Assembly (NCBI GenBank): GCA_007571095.1
Contig: RKSB01000073.1
Coordinates: 1-22,241 of the forward strand
Direction of reading: 5' to 3'
DNA from: K189A clade bacterium
GTDB taxonomy: Bacteria; Pseudomonadota; Gammaproteobacteria; Pseudomonadales; Azotimanducaceae
Length of the DNA stretch: 22,241 bases
In this document: in pieces, positions 1 to 7,852 of the stretch
Position numbering within the stretch: the stretch's first letter is position 1
How the letters are laid out: the number at the start of each line of letters is the position of its first letter
Position numbers and translations under genes: made by a program
Notes under the pieces: generated by a model
Database searches by the model: none
Seen by the model: the letters and a program-made list of their open reading frames with translations, nothing else
Told to the model about the DNA's origin: nothing

Positions 1-694
1 GGTTAAAGCGTACCCAGCCAGCCTGGTCTTCCATTGAGGCAACCGCGCGCGTATTGAAAAGATAGATCGAAAAGTGGGTAGTCGGTGCCAACTGAGTCTG
101 CACCCAGTCCAGAATGTTGAGTGCCCGTTGCCACTTCGGAGCCTCCTGCCTGGATTTTTCGTTGCCCAGCCTTCGAAGAATGATGTCCACCACATTATCA
201 TCCAGCATACTGGCCGAGCGGTCGAGCAAAATCAGCAGCCTGTTGCCGCTTAAATCCAGGCCGGAAAACTGTTGGCGGGCCTTTTCGATGTCAGTAGCGG
301 AGTCGTCCTGAGGCTCCGGCTGTTTGGCCAGAGATTCCTGCAGCCGGCGAATACGCTCCTCGACTTGTCGCTGCCGGGCTTCATTCTGAGCCAGCTTTTC
401 TTCAAGTGCTCGAATCGCATTGAGGAATTCAAGCATGCTTCGAGTCTGTTCTTCGGCGTCGTCTTTACGTGCCTGTAGTTCAATTTCGAGCATTTTGACC
501 TGCGCATCAACCTCGGCAATCAAGGCCTCCAGATCGGCAACTGTCAGCAGGTGGTCCTCTTCTCTCTCCAGTTCAATTTTTTTGCTGGAATGATCCAGTA
601 GCAGAAAGATGAGCACGACCGCCCCAAAACCACAGGACATGACATCCAGAAAGGACAGACTGAAGGTTTGAAAACTCCGTCTTTTGCGGGCCAT
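1..694 (-). CDS. VWA-domain protein with ExbD/MotB-like N-terminal helix (partial, C-terminus off window)
   Basis: The frame is open from ATG at 694 to the left edge, giving 231 residues without a stop. Residues 1-12 are basic and cytoplasmic, and 13-33 form one transmembrane helix (SLSFLDVMSCGFGAVVLIFL). Asp17 lies near the start of that helix, as the proton-carrying Asp does in ExbD and MotB. Residues about 38-126 are a charged, probably coiled-coil stalk. From about 150 a von Willebrand A domain begins, with the metal-site motif DRSAS (D158, S160, S162) after a hydrophobic strand (LLILL). The ATG overlaps the stop of the preceding gene by one base (TGATG), so translation is probably coupled. 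With the TolQ/ExbB-type protein two genes upstream, it plausibly forms an ion-driven stator pair, the VWA domain being periplasmic. The VWA assignment is strong. The ExbD/MotB role is inference from helix pattern and context. Confidence 0.85.
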   Translation of the reverse strand, partial: MARKRRSFQTFSLSFLDVMSCGFGAVVLIFLLLDHSSKKIELEREEDHLLTVADLEALIAEVDAQVKMLEIELQARKDDAEEQTRSMLEFLNAIRALEEKLAQNEARQRQVEERIRRLQESLAKQPEPQDDSATDIEKARQQFSGLDLSGNRLLILLDRSASMLDDNVVDIILRRLGNEKSRQEAPKWQRALNILDWVQTQLAPTTHFSIYLFNTRAVASMEDQAGWVRFN

Positions 695-2043
695 CAGTTC
701 AATACCTCAATCAGGCGGCATTCTCGACCCTCTATAGCCAGAATATCGCCCGTATGCAGTTGTGAATTCACCTTTGCGGTCGAATCGTTCAGGGTCAGCC
801 TTGTCGCGCCTTCGGCCAGCAGAATCTGTCCTGCCTGCGACACAATTCGAGCCACTGGTGAACCCTCGCCGGTGGCGGACAGCTGCCCGTTTGAAAGGTG
901 AATTTCCAGCGGCTTGTTCAGGCGAAAAGCCTGATTTTGGAGTAGCAGGTGAGTGGGCGGCCGGCCAGACTCCTCCGACGGCACATTCTCTTTTTGTGAA
1001 GGAGAAAGGCCCTCGGTGGCGACAGGTACCGACTCTGAACAGTCGAAATGAGTGACCATGGGCACGCCACTTGAATGACGAAGAATGCTGTTCGCCATTC
1101 GCAAAACGCCCGCCGCCACTGTCTGTTCGCCCAGGTAGTCTGCGTCCTGAGTCAACTTTTCGGGCAATAGTTCACGCCAGGGCAGAAACCCGTTTGCAAC
1201 CAGGTATCGGCTGTCTGCACTTAGATGTTGGGCCAGTTCACAGGTGTAGTCGGTCATTATTTCTGCAAGCAGGCTCTGCATTCGATCTTCGGCTATGGTC
1301 AGGCTGTGTTCCTGTCGTCCCAGCCGAATACTGACGTGTTTTTTTGCTCGTCCTCGTCTTCTGTCGTCCTCCCAGGAATCCAGAATGTTGTAGAGCTGCT
1401 GTTCGGTGCTGGCCTCATGCAGGGGATCAAAGCGAGTCTCTCGAATGAATTGCCGAGAGACGGCCTTGATCAGATTGTCTTTCAGGTCAGTGATGCCAAT
1501 CGGCAAACTGACAAAATGACTTCGCTGCAACCGGTCTTTTTTGCGTTCGATTTGAGTCAGCAGAGTCGAGTGCAACTGAATATCAACATAAAGGCAGGTC
1601 TCCTTCGCCGACAAGGCAGTCAGATCGAGGTTCTTTCCGACACCGGCCGCCAAAGCACTATCCACCACCGCCAGGGGTTCGAAAGGACAATGTTCGGCAA
1701 TACCGAGCAGAATACCGAGTTGATCTTCACGAAAGCTCGCCGGTGTAACGAATACAGCTTTCTGTGATCGAGGTCTGGCCTGTTTCCACAGGTCAAGCAA
1801 TTGTAACCAGGCCAGTTCGGCTGAAGTTTTTGTAATACCCCTGCCTGCCGGCCTGTTTGACAGGTGTTGCCAGAACGAATTGGTCGTCTTGAGTGGCTCA
1901 AGCTTGGCTTGTGTTTCGGCATCCGCACCAAACACCGGTGTCGCCGAAGAGAAATTGGCATAGCCCGAATTGGTGCAGAGAAGGTCGCCACCTTCCGAGA
2001 TCTGTAGCCGGCTGTCGTTGATTTCAATGACGGCAAAAGTCAT
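694..2043 (-). CDS. Cytoplasmic ASKHA-like (actin/Hsp70-fold) protein with C-terminal FHA-like domain
   Basis: 449 residues with no signal peptide or membrane segment. The N-terminus (FAVIEINDSRLQIS) resembles the phosphate-1 strand turn of the actin/Hsp70/FtsA superfamily. A second strand pair (CLYVDIQLHSTLLTQI, about residue 150) resembles phosphate-2. Near 280-320, a segment reading YLVANGFLPW and then EQTVAAGVLRMANSIL resembles the adenosine-site and following helix of Hsp70-like proteins. Residues 326-363 look like a flexible linker. Residues 364-449 form a short beta-rich module ending LHTGDILAIEGRECRLIEV, which resembles the last strands of FHA domains, though the Arg/Ser/His phosphothreonine-binding residues are not evident. 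It starts one base after the stop of the channel gene and overlaps the VWA gene by one base. The family is not recognised by name. The fold calls come from pattern only and are of medium certainty; the gene itself is clear. Confidence 0.8.
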   Translation of the reverse strand: MTFAVIEINDSRLQISEGGDLLCTNSGYANFSSATPVFGADAETQAKLEPLKTTNSFWQHLSNRPAGRGITKTSAELAWLQLLDLWKQARPRSQKAVFVTPASFREDQLGILLGIAEHCPFEPLAVVDSALAAGVGKNLDLTALSAKETCLYVDIQLHSTLLTQIERKKDRLQRSHFVSLPIGITDLKDNLIKAVSRQFIRETRFDPLHEASTEQQLYNILDSWEDDRRRGRAKKHVSIRLGRQEHSLTIAEDRMQSLLAEIMTDYTCELAQHLSADSRYLVANGFLPWRELLPEKLTQDADYLGEQTVAAGVLRMANSILRHSSGVPMVTHFDCSESVPVATEGLSPSQKENVPSEESGRPPTHLLLQNQAFRLNKPLEIHLSNGQLSATGEGSPVARIVSQAGQILLAEGATRLTLNDSTAKVNSQLHTGDILAIEGRECRLIEVLN

Positions 2044-2044
2044 T

Positions 2045-2851
2045 TCAGGACACCTTCAGGTGCCGTATGAGCTGTTGGTCGACTTTGGCTCGTGCCTGAA
2101 TGACCATACGTTCCTGCATGAACTGCAACTGATGCATTAAAAACATCAGAATGATTGACAGCAGGAGGGCAATCAGAGTGGAGTTGAAAGCCACGCCGAG
2201 GCTGGCGGTAACACCGGCAATGTCGCCCTCCACCGCCTTATAGGCTTCACCCAGCGCAGCACCTATGCCTCGAACGGTTCCGATAAAGCCGACCGAGGGA
2301 ATGGCCCAGGCAATGTAGCGAACCATCGACATCTCGGAGTCCAGCTGTTCGTCGGTCTGAGTGCATATTCGATTGACCGTTTCAGTGGTGTCCTGAATGC
2401 TCTGGCTGGCCGAAAAACGTTGCAGGGCAGCCAGTAGCAGGTGAGGTAACAGCAGATTACGAGTATCTTCCGGCAACGCCTGCAAGGGCCGAGCGAAGGT
2501 TCTGGCATCGGAGGGCAGAATACTCAACCCTTCGTCGATCTGAATCAAATGCTCATCCAGTATGCGCGTGTTCCGACGAACGACTTGAAGCTTGAACGCC
2601 ATTCCGACCATGGCCCAGAACAACAGTATAAAGCAGAACTCCTGTTCGTAGTCCTTGATCAGAATGGTGACCGAAGTGGGCGGTGCCGTATCCAGTTCGC
2701 CGGCGAGGTAGAGTGTACGATGTTCGCTCAGCAGGCCCTCGGCATGAGGACGAATGGCCAGCGTGTAAATACTGTGTACGAAGACGACAATGACCGCCAG
2801 CCAAACCGCTTGCTGCAACGACACCCGGCGCGAGAAAGTTTCTTCATTCAT
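2045..2851 (-). CDS. MotA/TolQ/ExbB-family ion-channel protein
   Basis: 268 residues. Hydrophobic segments lie at about 13-31, 71-89, 178-198 and 216-240. The third and fourth carry the family signature: IPSVGFIGTVRGIGAAL, then VTASLGVAFNSTLIALLLS, matching the PLLGLLGTVxG and VAxGIAxALxxTxxGL stretches of ExbB/TolQ. Residues 90-177 form the usual cytoplasmic loop. Members form inner-membrane pentamers that pass protons or Na+ and drive an ExbD/TolR/MotB dimer. The partner here is probably the VWA protein two genes downstream. The extra N-terminal helix pair, with about 40 residues of probable periplasmic loop (32-70), is longer than in TolQ. The ATG at 2851 lacks a clear Shine-Dalgarno sequence and follows the small secreted-protein gene by 24 bases. 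Family assignment is strong; what the motor powers is unknown. Confidence 0.9.
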   Translation of the reverse strand: MNEETFSRRVSLQQAVWLAVIVVFVHSIYTLAIRPHAEGLLSEHRTLYLAGELDTAPPTSVTILIKDYEQEFCFILLFWAMVGMAFKLQVVRRNTRILDEHLIQIDEGLSILPSDARTFARPLQALPEDTRNLLLPHLLLAALQRFSASQSIQDTTETVNRICTQTDEQLDSEMSMVRYIAWAIPSVGFIGTVRGIGAALGEAYKAVEGDIAGVTASLGVAFNSTLIALLLSIILMFLMHQLQFMQERMVIQARAKVDQQLIRHLKVS

Positions 2852-2875
2852 GGACTGTTCTGTGCATTTCGTCGC

Positions 2876-3073
2876 CTAGATGTCTGCCGGATAGGAAGCA
2901 GCATGGTCGGCTGACAGTTCTTCGGCGGCGGCAGATGTTTCCGCCGATGATGTCGAAACCTCTGGTTGCGACGGCTTCGTCGCTTCGTCCCCGTTCGACT
3001 CGGCCAGCGCATGGCCAACCAGTAACAACAGCAGAAAGAAAAGGGCTTTTAGTCCTGTCCGCTCGCCCTTCAT
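2876..3073 (-). CDS. Small secreted protein of unknown function (65 aa)
   Basis: A 65-residue protein with a convincing Sec signal peptide: a basic start (MKGERTGLK), then a run of Leu/Phe (ALFFLLLLLVG), then a cleavage site after HALA (about residue 24). The mature peptide of about 41 residues is hydrophilic, rich in Ala, Ser and Glu, has no cysteine, and looks unstructured. Its ATG overlaps the stop of the SUMF1/PEGA gene (ATGA), so it is probably translated by coupling. Its position between two membrane-machine genes suggests a periplasmic accessory part. I recognise no family. An alternative frame (2844-3125) has neither the coupling nor a signal peptide and was discarded. Confidence 0.65.
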   Translation of the reverse strand: MKGERTGLKALFFLLLLLVGHALAESNGDEATKPSQPEVSTSSAETSAAAEELSADHAASYPADI

Positions 3074-5124
3074 TGCACAGTCCTTGCCAGCCGAAAGCCG
3101 ATATCGTCACTCCCCTCAAGGGCATAGCGACGCCAGGCCAGGCGCAGTTGCTCTACTCTGTTGTCTCGCCAGCTGGACCCTCGAACCACTCTGTATTCTC
3201 CGGTTTCGGGGCCCGCCGGCGAATTGGACGGTGAGGGCGAATAGCGGTCCTCAACCCATTCCGATACATTGCCGCCTATGTCAAACAAACCGAGTGCATT
3301 GGCCGAAAAGCTGCCAACCGGTGCAGTCCCTGCGTAGCCATCCGAGTAATTTCTGAGATTGTACGCCAGCGCGCCAGTCTGATTGCCGAAATTGCCGATT
3401 GTTCGATTCGGCAGTCTGCTTTGCCCCCAGGGAAACTTCAATGGCGTATTCTGTCTCTCAGGCTGTCGGGCTGCCCATGCCCATTCAGCTTCAGTGGGCA
3501 GTCGGTAGCCATCGCTCTGCGGAATTCTTTGAACATCTTCATCGACAATGAGGTAAGCGGAAGACAATCCCTCCTGTTGGCTCAGCCAGTTACAGTAACG
3601 TACCGCATTCAACCAGCTGACCTTGACCACCGGATGCCTGTCCGGGTTCAGGTCAACGCGCCCAAGCGTGCCGGATGAGTGAGCCGGCATGAAAGCACGA
3701 TACTGGCGGTTGGTCACTTCGGTCAGTGACAGGTAATAGTCGTACTCAAGCGTTACTTCCCGCCGAACCTGGTCTCGAACAAACCCGTGTTCGTTGCGCA
3801 GGGAACCCATTTTGACCACACCTGCCCGAACCAGCCGAAAGGACTGTCCCTGCCTGTTCTGATAGCTGAGTGCCTGGCTGGATTTTCGAGCTTCGTCCAG
3901 AGTCAGCAATCGAACCTCAAAATCCCTGGCGATACCGGGTTGAGGAACCAGACTTACCAAATGGTCGGAATACCCCGACCGTTTGACAGTGATTTGCTGT
4001 TCGACCGCAGGCAATGAAAGCGTCATGGCTCCTCGGCCCTGAAGTTTACCATTGACCCATATCTCGCTGTCGACGGGAATTGGCCTCACAACGACCTGCC
4101 CGAGCAAAGGAGTCAGACGAATTGTCAGGTCTGTTGTCAGGCTTTCATCTGCCTTCAGGGTTCGCTCGTAAGGCGAATAACCCTTTTTCTGCAGACTCAA
4201 CAGGTGACTTTTTTGATCCGCCAGTTCAAGCAACAGGGGAGTAGTACCCAGATACCTGCCGTCCAGCAGCACATCCGCTTCTGTGGGTGTGCTTTTCAGC
4301 GAAACGCCTCTGCTCAGAGGGTTGAGTGTAATCACAGGCAGACGAAGAGTCTGTTCGGCTTGAACCTCCAGACGAGTTGAAAAAATCTGATACTTTTCCT
4401 GCACGACTTCCAGCCGAATTTCACCGGCTTCAATCGAAAAGACACTCGGGGTTGACCCCTGAAGTTCTTCGTTTATCCAGACAGATGCACCGGTGGGCCG
4501 GCTGTCGATGTGTACTTCCGCCCAGTTGGGCGACAGAGTTACTCGGGGCAGGGCTTGAGGCTGGTTCATGCCGGTGATTTCGACCGCCAGCGTCTGGGGT
4601 TTGTATCTGGGCAGAACAAAGACCAATAGCTGTTCACCGGCCGGTACCTTTGCCGTCAGAGGAGTCTGGCCAAATTCAGCTTCGCCGTCGGCCAGTTGCA
4701 CGGAAGCACCGGCAGGAGAAGAGGCCAGGCGAACTTGCCCCGGCAGTTTTTTTAATTCGAAGGCAGGGCTTGAGGAGTCGCCGACGGTCAGTTGCGTATC
4801 CAGTGGAAAATAGCCTTCGGCCGTCAGCCGTATCGAATATTGCCCCGGCCGAATGAATAGACTCTTGCCGGCTCTCAGATAAGGAAAGGCATCCAGATCG
4901 AAACTCGCCTCATCGGGAATGACCGAGAGTTGAACAAGCCGACCGCTCAGTGCAAACCAGACGACAAGCAAGCAACCCAGTGCTGCAATGAGCATAACCG
5001 GCCAGTACCCAAGTCGTTTGCCGGGTTCACCTGAGGCAGACTCAGCGGGCAAGGTCTGCCGAGTTGGTTCAAAGTCGGTTGCCGGAATGACCTTGAATTC
5101 GGGCCGAGAATCCTCATCGCTCAT
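3070..5124 (-). CDS. Membrane-anchored protein with five PEGA-like repeats and a SUMF1/FGE-like domain
   Basis: 684 residues from ATG at 5124. That ATG overlaps the previous stop (ATGA), so I prefer it to an upstream in-frame TTG at 5139. Residues 1-39 are cytoplasmic and 40-60 are a membrane anchor. Five PEGA-like beta repeats follow in the periplasm, at about 62-110, 128-185, 202-258, 271-325 and 342-395, with hallmarks such as SRPTGASVWINEELQGSTP and TPTEADVLLDGRYLGTTPL. Residues about 430-682 form a formylglycine-generating-enzyme-like domain, shown by TNRQYRAF, VVKVSWLNAVRYCNWL, RLPTEAEW, FPWG, GLFDIGGNVSEWVEDR, RVVRGSSW and a terminal GFRLAR. Residue 511 is the only Cys in this domain; the catalytic Cys pair of true FGE is absent, so it is probably a structural or binding module or a different activity, as in many bacterial SUMF1 proteins. 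PEGA repeats are thought to bind proteins or surface components. Confidence 0.9.
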   Translation of the reverse strand: MSDEDSRPEFKVIPATDFEPTRQTLPAESASGEPGKRLGYWPVMLIAALGCLLVVWFALSGRLVQLSVIPDEASFDLDAFPYLRAGKSLFIRPGQYSIRLTAEGYFPLDTQLTVGDSSSPAFELKKLPGQVRLASSPAGASVQLADGEAEFGQTPLTAKVPAGEQLLVFVLPRYKPQTLAVEITGMNQPQALPRVTLSPNWAEVHIDSRPTGASVWINEELQGSTPSVFSIEAGEIRLEVVQEKYQIFSTRLEVQAEQTLRLPVITLNPLSRGVSLKSTPTEADVLLDGRYLGTTPLLLELADQKSHLLSLQKKGYSPYERTLKADESLTTDLTIRLTPLLGQVVVRPIPVDSEIWVNGKLQGRGAMTLSLPAVEQQITVKRSGYSDHLVSLVPQPGIARDFEVRLLTLDEARKSSQALSYQNRQGQSFRLVRAGVVKMGSLRNEHGFVRDQVRREVTLEYDYYLSLTEVTNRQYRAFMPAHSSGTLGRVDLNPDRHPVVKVSWLNAVRYCNWLSQQEGLSSAYLIVDEDVQRIPQSDGYRLPTEAEWAWAARQPERQNTPLKFPWGQSRLPNRTIGNFGNQTGALAYNLRNYSDGYAGTAPVGSFSANALGLFDIGGNVSEWVEDRYSPSPSNSPAGPETGEYRVVRGSSWRDNRVEQLRLAWRRYALEGSDDIGFRLARTVQ

Positions 5125-6614
5125 ATTCGTTCTTCGCAACGAACTTCAATTTCAAAAGATGAACTGCCGGGTTCCAATGTAAAGGTATGCTGAACATCCC
5201 GATAACCCCGTCTTGTTCCCGAGACAGTGTACTGCCCCGGTTTGAGTTCCAGTTCCATGCTCTCAAAGGGCTTGTAGCGACCCACCCGATAGAGGTGAAC
5301 TCGAGTCATTCTGTCTGAGGTCAGACGCAATCTAACCGGCTGAACGGCCAGATTCAAGCTCTTTTCGAGTGCCGCCAACTGACTGCCCAGCAACTCGCCC
5401 ACAGGCTTCAGATCGCCTGCCAGATTGAGGATTTGAAGGGCCAGCGAGTGAGTTTTCGGTTCGCTCAGCTTAAGGGGATTGGCCAGCAGTTCCTTGATTC
5501 TCTGATCCAGTTCGGCTCGACTCTTGCTGCGCTCAAGCCGCTGAATAATCTCGACTGAGTCGGGCTTGAGCAACAGTGCCCGATTGTGAAATGCAGCCGC
5601 CTTCGCCCACTCCTCCTTTTCTTCAAGCAGGTTCGCCTGAGTAGACAATTCGCCGATCTGTGCCAGCAGTCGCTGTTGCCGGACTTCCTGGATGCCGGCC
5701 TGTGCCCGCTCATCGGGGGAAATCCCGTTGGCTTCAATGAAGGCCGCTTCTGCCTCGTCGAAAGCCTTTTTTTTCAGTGCCAGAAAGGCTCTCGACATTG
5801 CATTCTGAAAGCTTGCTGCCCGTTGACTCGACCGAATCTCTCCGAGTAGTCGCCGAGCGGGTTCATAGGCTGCATCAAGTGTGACCGCCTGATTGACCGA
5901 GGTCAGTGCTTCAGTCAACTGACCGTTTTCCTGCAGAATTCTGGCGGCCGCCAGAAACTCCAGTACTCGGGGCCTGTTTTGCAGCCGCACTCTGAGTGAT
6001 TCCGCAGTTTCGTTGGCCGGGCTGATGGCCGTCAGTTCAAGCAGACCCGATCGAGTTGCCGCAAAATCATTGGCAGCCAGGCTCTTCTCAATGGCTTCTA
6101 TCCTGCTTTGTACCAGTGTCGAGTGGCTGTCAAGAATCGCCTGCATCTTCGCCAAAGCATCTGCATAGCTCTGCTCCGATTCCTGATAACGCCCGGCCTG
6201 AAACAGGCTGTCTCCGGCTTCGGCCTGGGAGCGAGCCAGCAAAAACGCCTCTTTTGCCCAGAGATCTACTCGAAACTTTTCCAACTCCAGCTGAATGTCT
6301 GTTAATTGCGTGACGATTTTCTGGACACTTTTTCGATAGCGGGCAACCAGGTCCTTTTGATAAGGAGAGATTTTGCCGGTGAGCCGAACCGTCTGTTCGT
6401 CGACTGTGCTTTGAGCAGCCTTTGAAGTGAAGTCAGGCAGCAGGTATGGCAACACGAGAAGCCCGCCAAAAATCAGCAGAACAAAGGGTATGAGCAGGTA
6501 CAGGCGAAAATGACCCCTGCCTTGCTGCTTCGAATCGGCAGGCGGCTCCTCTCCGAACCGGACCTCGGCAGCTTTCAGGTTGGTGTACTTGCTCTGTTCG
6601 GGTTTTTTAGTCAT
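5121..6614 (-). CDS. Membrane-anchored TPR protein with C-terminal PEGA-like domain
   Basis: 497 residues. The first 35 are hydrophilic and cytoplasmic, 36-60 are a transmembrane anchor (FRLYLLIPFVLLIFGGLLVLP), and the rest is probably periplasmic. The middle is helical with TPR-like repeats, for example GDSLFQAGRYQESEQSYADAL, ILQENGQLTEALTSVNQAV and AFLALKKKAFDEAEAAFIEA. The last 65 residues are beta-rich, and the stretch ELKPGQYTVSGTRRGYRDV matches the end of a PEGA repeat. Its stop overlaps the ATG of the following PEGA/SUMF1 gene by four bases. Shared topology and the shared PEGA-type module suggest the two proteins work together as periplasmic scaffolds. No specific named family is recognised. 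Confidence 0.85.
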   Translation of the reverse strand: MTKKPEQSKYTNLKAAEVRFGEEPPADSKQQGRGHFRLYLLIPFVLLIFGGLLVLPYLLPDFTSKAAQSTVDEQTVRLTGKISPYQKDLVARYRKSVQKIVTQLTDIQLELEKFRVDLWAKEAFLLARSQAEAGDSLFQAGRYQESEQSYADALAKMQAILDSHSTLVQSRIEAIEKSLAANDFAATRSGLLELTAISPANETAESLRVRLQNRPRVLEFLAAARILQENGQLTEALTSVNQAVTLDAAYEPARRLLGEIRSSQRAASFQNAMSRAFLALKKKAFDEAEAAFIEANGISPDERAQAGIQEVRQQRLLAQIGELSTQANLLEEKEEWAKAAAFHNRALLLKPDSVEIIQRLERSKSRAELDQRIKELLANPLKLSEPKTHSLALQILNLAGDLKPVGELLGSQLAALEKSLNLAVQPVRLRLTSDRMTRVHLYRVGRYKPFESMELELKPGQYTVSGTRRGYRDVQHTFTLEPGSSSFEIEVRCEERI

Positions 6615-6655
6615 GGAATAAGAAAGGCCCCTGCCGGTCGCTTAAAAATTCCGGA

Positions 6656-7831
6656 TTACTCGGCACCTGCTTCTTGTAACCATATTTCTTTCAGAATGTC
6701 CCGTAGTTGCAAGTACTGCTCCTCAACGGTTCCGGTCAGGGTGATGGTGGTATCCTCCATCTCCAGCACTGAGTCGCTGGCGGCATCACTGAAAGAAATA
6801 TTGAGTTCTTCCAGTGCGGCGGCATGAATTTCAGCCTCCTGTCCGGCATTCAGCGATTCCTGAACCAGCATGCCACCGGCAATCACTCCCAGATCGCCCA
6901 GTACTCGAGTGCTGGCTCTGGGTGCATCGGCAGCCACAATACCGCCGGCTATGGTAGCCACTCCGAGAAGCCCCTTAAGCACAGATTCCCGCCTCAGTTT
7001 GCGTCTTTCAATCAATTCTTCGTAGCTGAATTTTCGCCAGTCGACGTAGGATTTATAAACCTCCTCGTAGAAATCGGCGTATCGCGAATTGAGCGAATCA
7101 ACAAACAGGTGCTCACGCTCTCGAATGCGTTCAATGCGCTGGTAGGCAGGGGACTCCTCTGAAGGCAGGGCGGTCAGCCTGATTCTGTTGGCACCTGCGG
7201 TTTTCAGGTAGCCTTCAAAAGCTTCGGGAGAAAAACTTTGCGCAAACCGAATTCGGGCGATGCGACGCAGTTCGTTCAGCTGTTGGGGTTTCAGCTTGTT
7301 TTGATAGTGAGCCAGCATGTCGTCGGCGATCTTTTGATAGACCGAAGAAAAAGGGTCTCCTCTGGCGACTTGAGCCGGTTCATAGGCGTAGCGGTTGGAT
7401 TTGTGCCGATAGACTTTACGAAACCACCGCCGGCCGGAAACATCCTCAACCTCGATTTGCAGTCTCAGCCGTTCGCCGGTAGAAAACAGGATCTTTCCCT
7501 TTACAGTAACCTCAAAGGTTTCAGAGGGCCGAGGCAATACCCTCACCACTCCCCATTGCTCGCTTCTGGCCAGCGTCTCCCTGATGATGTAAGGCATGAT
7601 GACGCTTTCGGTCTTTCGAACATCGGGTACCACCTGCTGCCCTTCAATTTTTCTCCAGGTGTCTGGAATATTGGTGTCGAATATCAGAATACCTACGTCA
7701 AGATGCACCTTGTCGCCCGCCTGAACATTTTTGGTCAGACTCCAGGTTCCGGAGTTTGCGAAGAGTGCAAACAGACAGCCGAGCAGCACTCGCCCGAGGT
7801 GAAGAGATCCGTTTGCGGAGAAATGGTTCAT
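6656..7831 (-). CDS. Exported protein of unknown family with glycine-rich hydrophobic segment
   Basis: 391 residues. A signal peptide is likely (hydrophobic LGRVLLGCLFALFANSGTWS, about residues 12-31). An internal LLGC looks like a lipobox but is followed by more hydrophobic residues, so I do not call a lipoprotein. The mature start contains VHLDVGILIFDTNIPD and a beta-rich region to about residue 150, then a long charged helical stretch (about 170-285). At 287-325 there is a Gly/Ala-rich hydrophobic segment (GLLGVATIAGGIVAAD, then VIAGGMLVQE), like a glycine zipper that may touch the membrane. The C-terminus returns to mixed structure with an acidic helix. It lies 21 bases after the repeat-protein gene and 41 bases before the TPR/PEGA gene. 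Conserved position in such operons would be the best clue to its role; I cannot name the family. Confidence 0.75.
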   Translation of the reverse strand: MNHFSANGSLHLGRVLLGCLFALFANSGTWSLTKNVQAGDKVHLDVGILIFDTNIPDTWRKIEGQQVVPDVRKTESVIMPYIIRETLARSEQWGVVRVLPRPSETFEVTVKGKILFSTGERLRLQIEVEDVSGRRWFRKVYRHKSNRYAYEPAQVARGDPFSSVYQKIADDMLAHYQNKLKPQQLNELRRIARIRFAQSFSPEAFEGYLKTAGANRIRLTALPSEESPAYQRIERIREREHLFVDSLNSRYADFYEEVYKSYVDWRKFSYEELIERRKLRRESVLKGLLGVATIAGGIVAADAPRASTRVLGDLGVIAGGMLVQESLNAGQEAEIHAAALEELNISFSDAASDSVLEMEDTTITLTGTVEEQYLQLRDILKEIWLQEAGAE

Positions 7832-7852
7832 CAGGAAATCATTCGGGCAGAA

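Noticed and set aside
1225..1767. Long plus-strand frame (180 codons) within the ASKHA-like gene
   Set aside because: It is the antisense shadow of a gene with clear protein-like patterns and operon coupling; its own translation resembles nothing.
1..2851. Zorya-type anti-phage system (MotA/MotB-like pair plus other proteins)
   Set aside because: The channel and helix pair is reminiscent, but no OmpA-type ZorB end and no helicase or nuclease gene (ZorC/D/E-like) is present, and the other genes are periplasmic.
7770..7790. Lipobox-like LLGC in the 391-residue exported protein
   Set aside because: The Cys is followed by more hydrophobic residues (LFALF), so it lies inside the signal core and not at its end.
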